Part shown: positions 63,413 to 64,000 of the stretch, one piece after another
How the letters are laid out: each line of letters starts with the position of its first letter
Numbering within the stretch: the stretch's first letter is position 1
Assembly: GCA_964551315.1 (NCBI GenBank)
Contig: CAZKCM010000005.1
Span: 1 to 64,000, forward strand
DNA length: 64,000 nucleotides
Origin: Virgifigura sp964551315
Lineage (GTDB): Bacteria > Pseudomonadota > Alphaproteobacteria > Dongiales > Dongiaceae
Direction: 5' to 3'
Made by a program: the position numbers and the translations under genes
The notes under the pieces: generated by a model
The model's database searches: none
What the model was told of the DNA's origin: nothing
The model's input: only the letters and a program-made list of their open reading frames with translations

Positions 63413-64000
63413 TCAGCCTATGCGCCGGCCGAGTTCGTCGATCGCGTGGGTCAGGGCGCGACGGACCGCCGGCTCGCTCAGCGAATGCCCAGCCGCCTCG
63501 ACCATGCGGAGATCGCCGCTGCTCCAGCGGACCGCCAGCTCGTGGGCCGTCGCCGGCGGGCAGAGCAGGTCGTAGCGGCTTTGCACGATGATGCCCGGAA
63601 TGTCCCGAAGCCGGTCGGCGCCGGCCAGCAGTTCTCCCGGCCGCAAGAAACAGTCGTGGCGAAAATAGTGCCATTCGACGAACGGTGTGTTTGGCGGCGC
63701 GCGCGTGCCGCCCGGGTCCGCCAGGGAATCCGGCAAGGCGACCCGGCCGGGGTTCAGCACGGACAGCGCGCGTTCGTAATCGTGCCAGACGAAGGCGGCC
63801 GGGCGATGGATCGCCGGATCCGGATTCATCAGGCGCGCGCCGTAGGCCCGCAAAGGCTCCGCGCGTTCCGCCTCGGGAAGCAGCCCGACGAAGCGCCGCC
63901 ACAGCTCCGGATAGAAGATCCGCGGACCACGGACGAAGGCCCAGTCGATCTCCTCCGCACCGCCTAGAAACACCGCACGCAGCGCGATTGCCGTCACCCG
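63413..64000 (-). CDS. Proline iminopeptidase-like alpha/beta hydrolase (C-terminal part, runs off the window)
   Basis: The last about 195 residues of an S33-family peptidase that removes N-terminal proline. Visible signatures are LRAVFLGGAEEIDWAFVRGP, AAFVWHDYERALSVL and the catalytic Asp/His region IIVQSRYDLLCPPATAHELA (Asp) and VEAAGHSLSEPAVR (His). The nucleophile Ser and N-terminal half lie beyond base 64000. The stop is at 63413, 113 bases before the start of the cytochrome gene on the same strand. Confidence 0.85.
   Translation of the reverse strand, partial: RVTAIALRAVFLGGAEEIDWAFVRGPRIFYPELWRRFVGLLPEAERAEPLRAYGARLMNPDPAIHRPAAFVWHDYERALSVLNPGRVALPDSLADPGGTRAPPNTPFVEWHYFRHDCFLRPGELLAGADRLRDIPGIIVQSRYDLLCPPATAHELAVRWSSGDLRMVEAAGHSLSEPAVRRALTHAIDELGRRIG

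Noticed and set aside
1..64000. CRISPR arrays, insertion sequences, integrases, prophage genes or anti-phage defence genes
   Set aside because: No regularly spaced repeats, transposase or recombinase motifs, phage structural proteins or known defence domains were seen.

Overview
The window is high-G+C DNA from what looks like an alphaproteobacterium. I infer this from gene families and their relatives (EhuABCD and SoxBDAG resembling rhizobial versions, HWE histidine kinase, TAXI-TRAP transporter, XRE-cupin regulator, DUF2189 protein, RT0821-like surface protein). No rRNA, complete tRNA, integrase, transposase or CRISPR array was seen, so the genus cannot be fixed.

Layout. 1-4134: an atypical pyrroline-5-carboxylate reductase-like gene, then a glycine-betaine type ABC importer (binding protein, permease, ATPase). 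4918-14817: a polyamine/amine-type ABC importer (SBP, two permeases, ATPase), four oxidoreductase genes (a PuuB-like flavoprotein, two SoxB-like paralogues and, between them, a SoxA-like/BFD-type iron-sulfur flavoprotein), and an XRE-cupin regulator. 14818-24188: accessory and housekeeping mix with a tRNA-3'-end-like fragment, a small-molecule kinase, a methyltransferase, lipoprotein, zinc-ribbon and DUF2189 membrane proteins, a glycosyltransferase, and a LysR/YeiH pair. 24566-28027: MFS exporter, M48 lipoprotein peptidase and two small envelope proteins.

28143-42001 is a large divergon. On the minus strand lie an M24 (DoeA/creatinase-like) hydrolase, a TAXI receptor and a fused TRAP permease. 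On the plus strand lie ehuBCDA-like genes, a GntR/FCD regulator and complete heterotetrameric sarcosine oxidase soxBDAG. A perfect FCD-type palindrome sits in the shared promoter region. 42069-44614: mutY and a soluble aldose/sorbosone dehydrogenase-like protein. 44778-49011: GntR/UTRA regulator, the 5-oxoprolinase genes pxpBC and divergent pxpA, then a RidA protein. 49116-58437: an orphan PEP-CTERM protein, then a GntR/FCD-M20 amidase-DUF1028 operon divergent from a dipeptide-type ABC importer in which the second permease and first ATPase are fused. 58487-64000: a GAF/multi-PAS HWE histidine kinase, an orphan LuxR-type regulator with a degenerate receiver domain, a c-type cytochrome and the C-terminal part of a proline iminopeptidase.

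The common theme is uptake and oxidative or hydrolytic breakdown of nitrogenous osmolytes, amines, cyclic amides and peptides: five importers each sit beside the likely catabolic enzymes and a dedicated regulator. Three solute-binding genes are each followed by a strong GC-rich stem-loop before the permease, which would be expected to raise binding-protein expression relative to the membrane subunits. The least described unit is the 8916-14817 oxidoreductase cluster.
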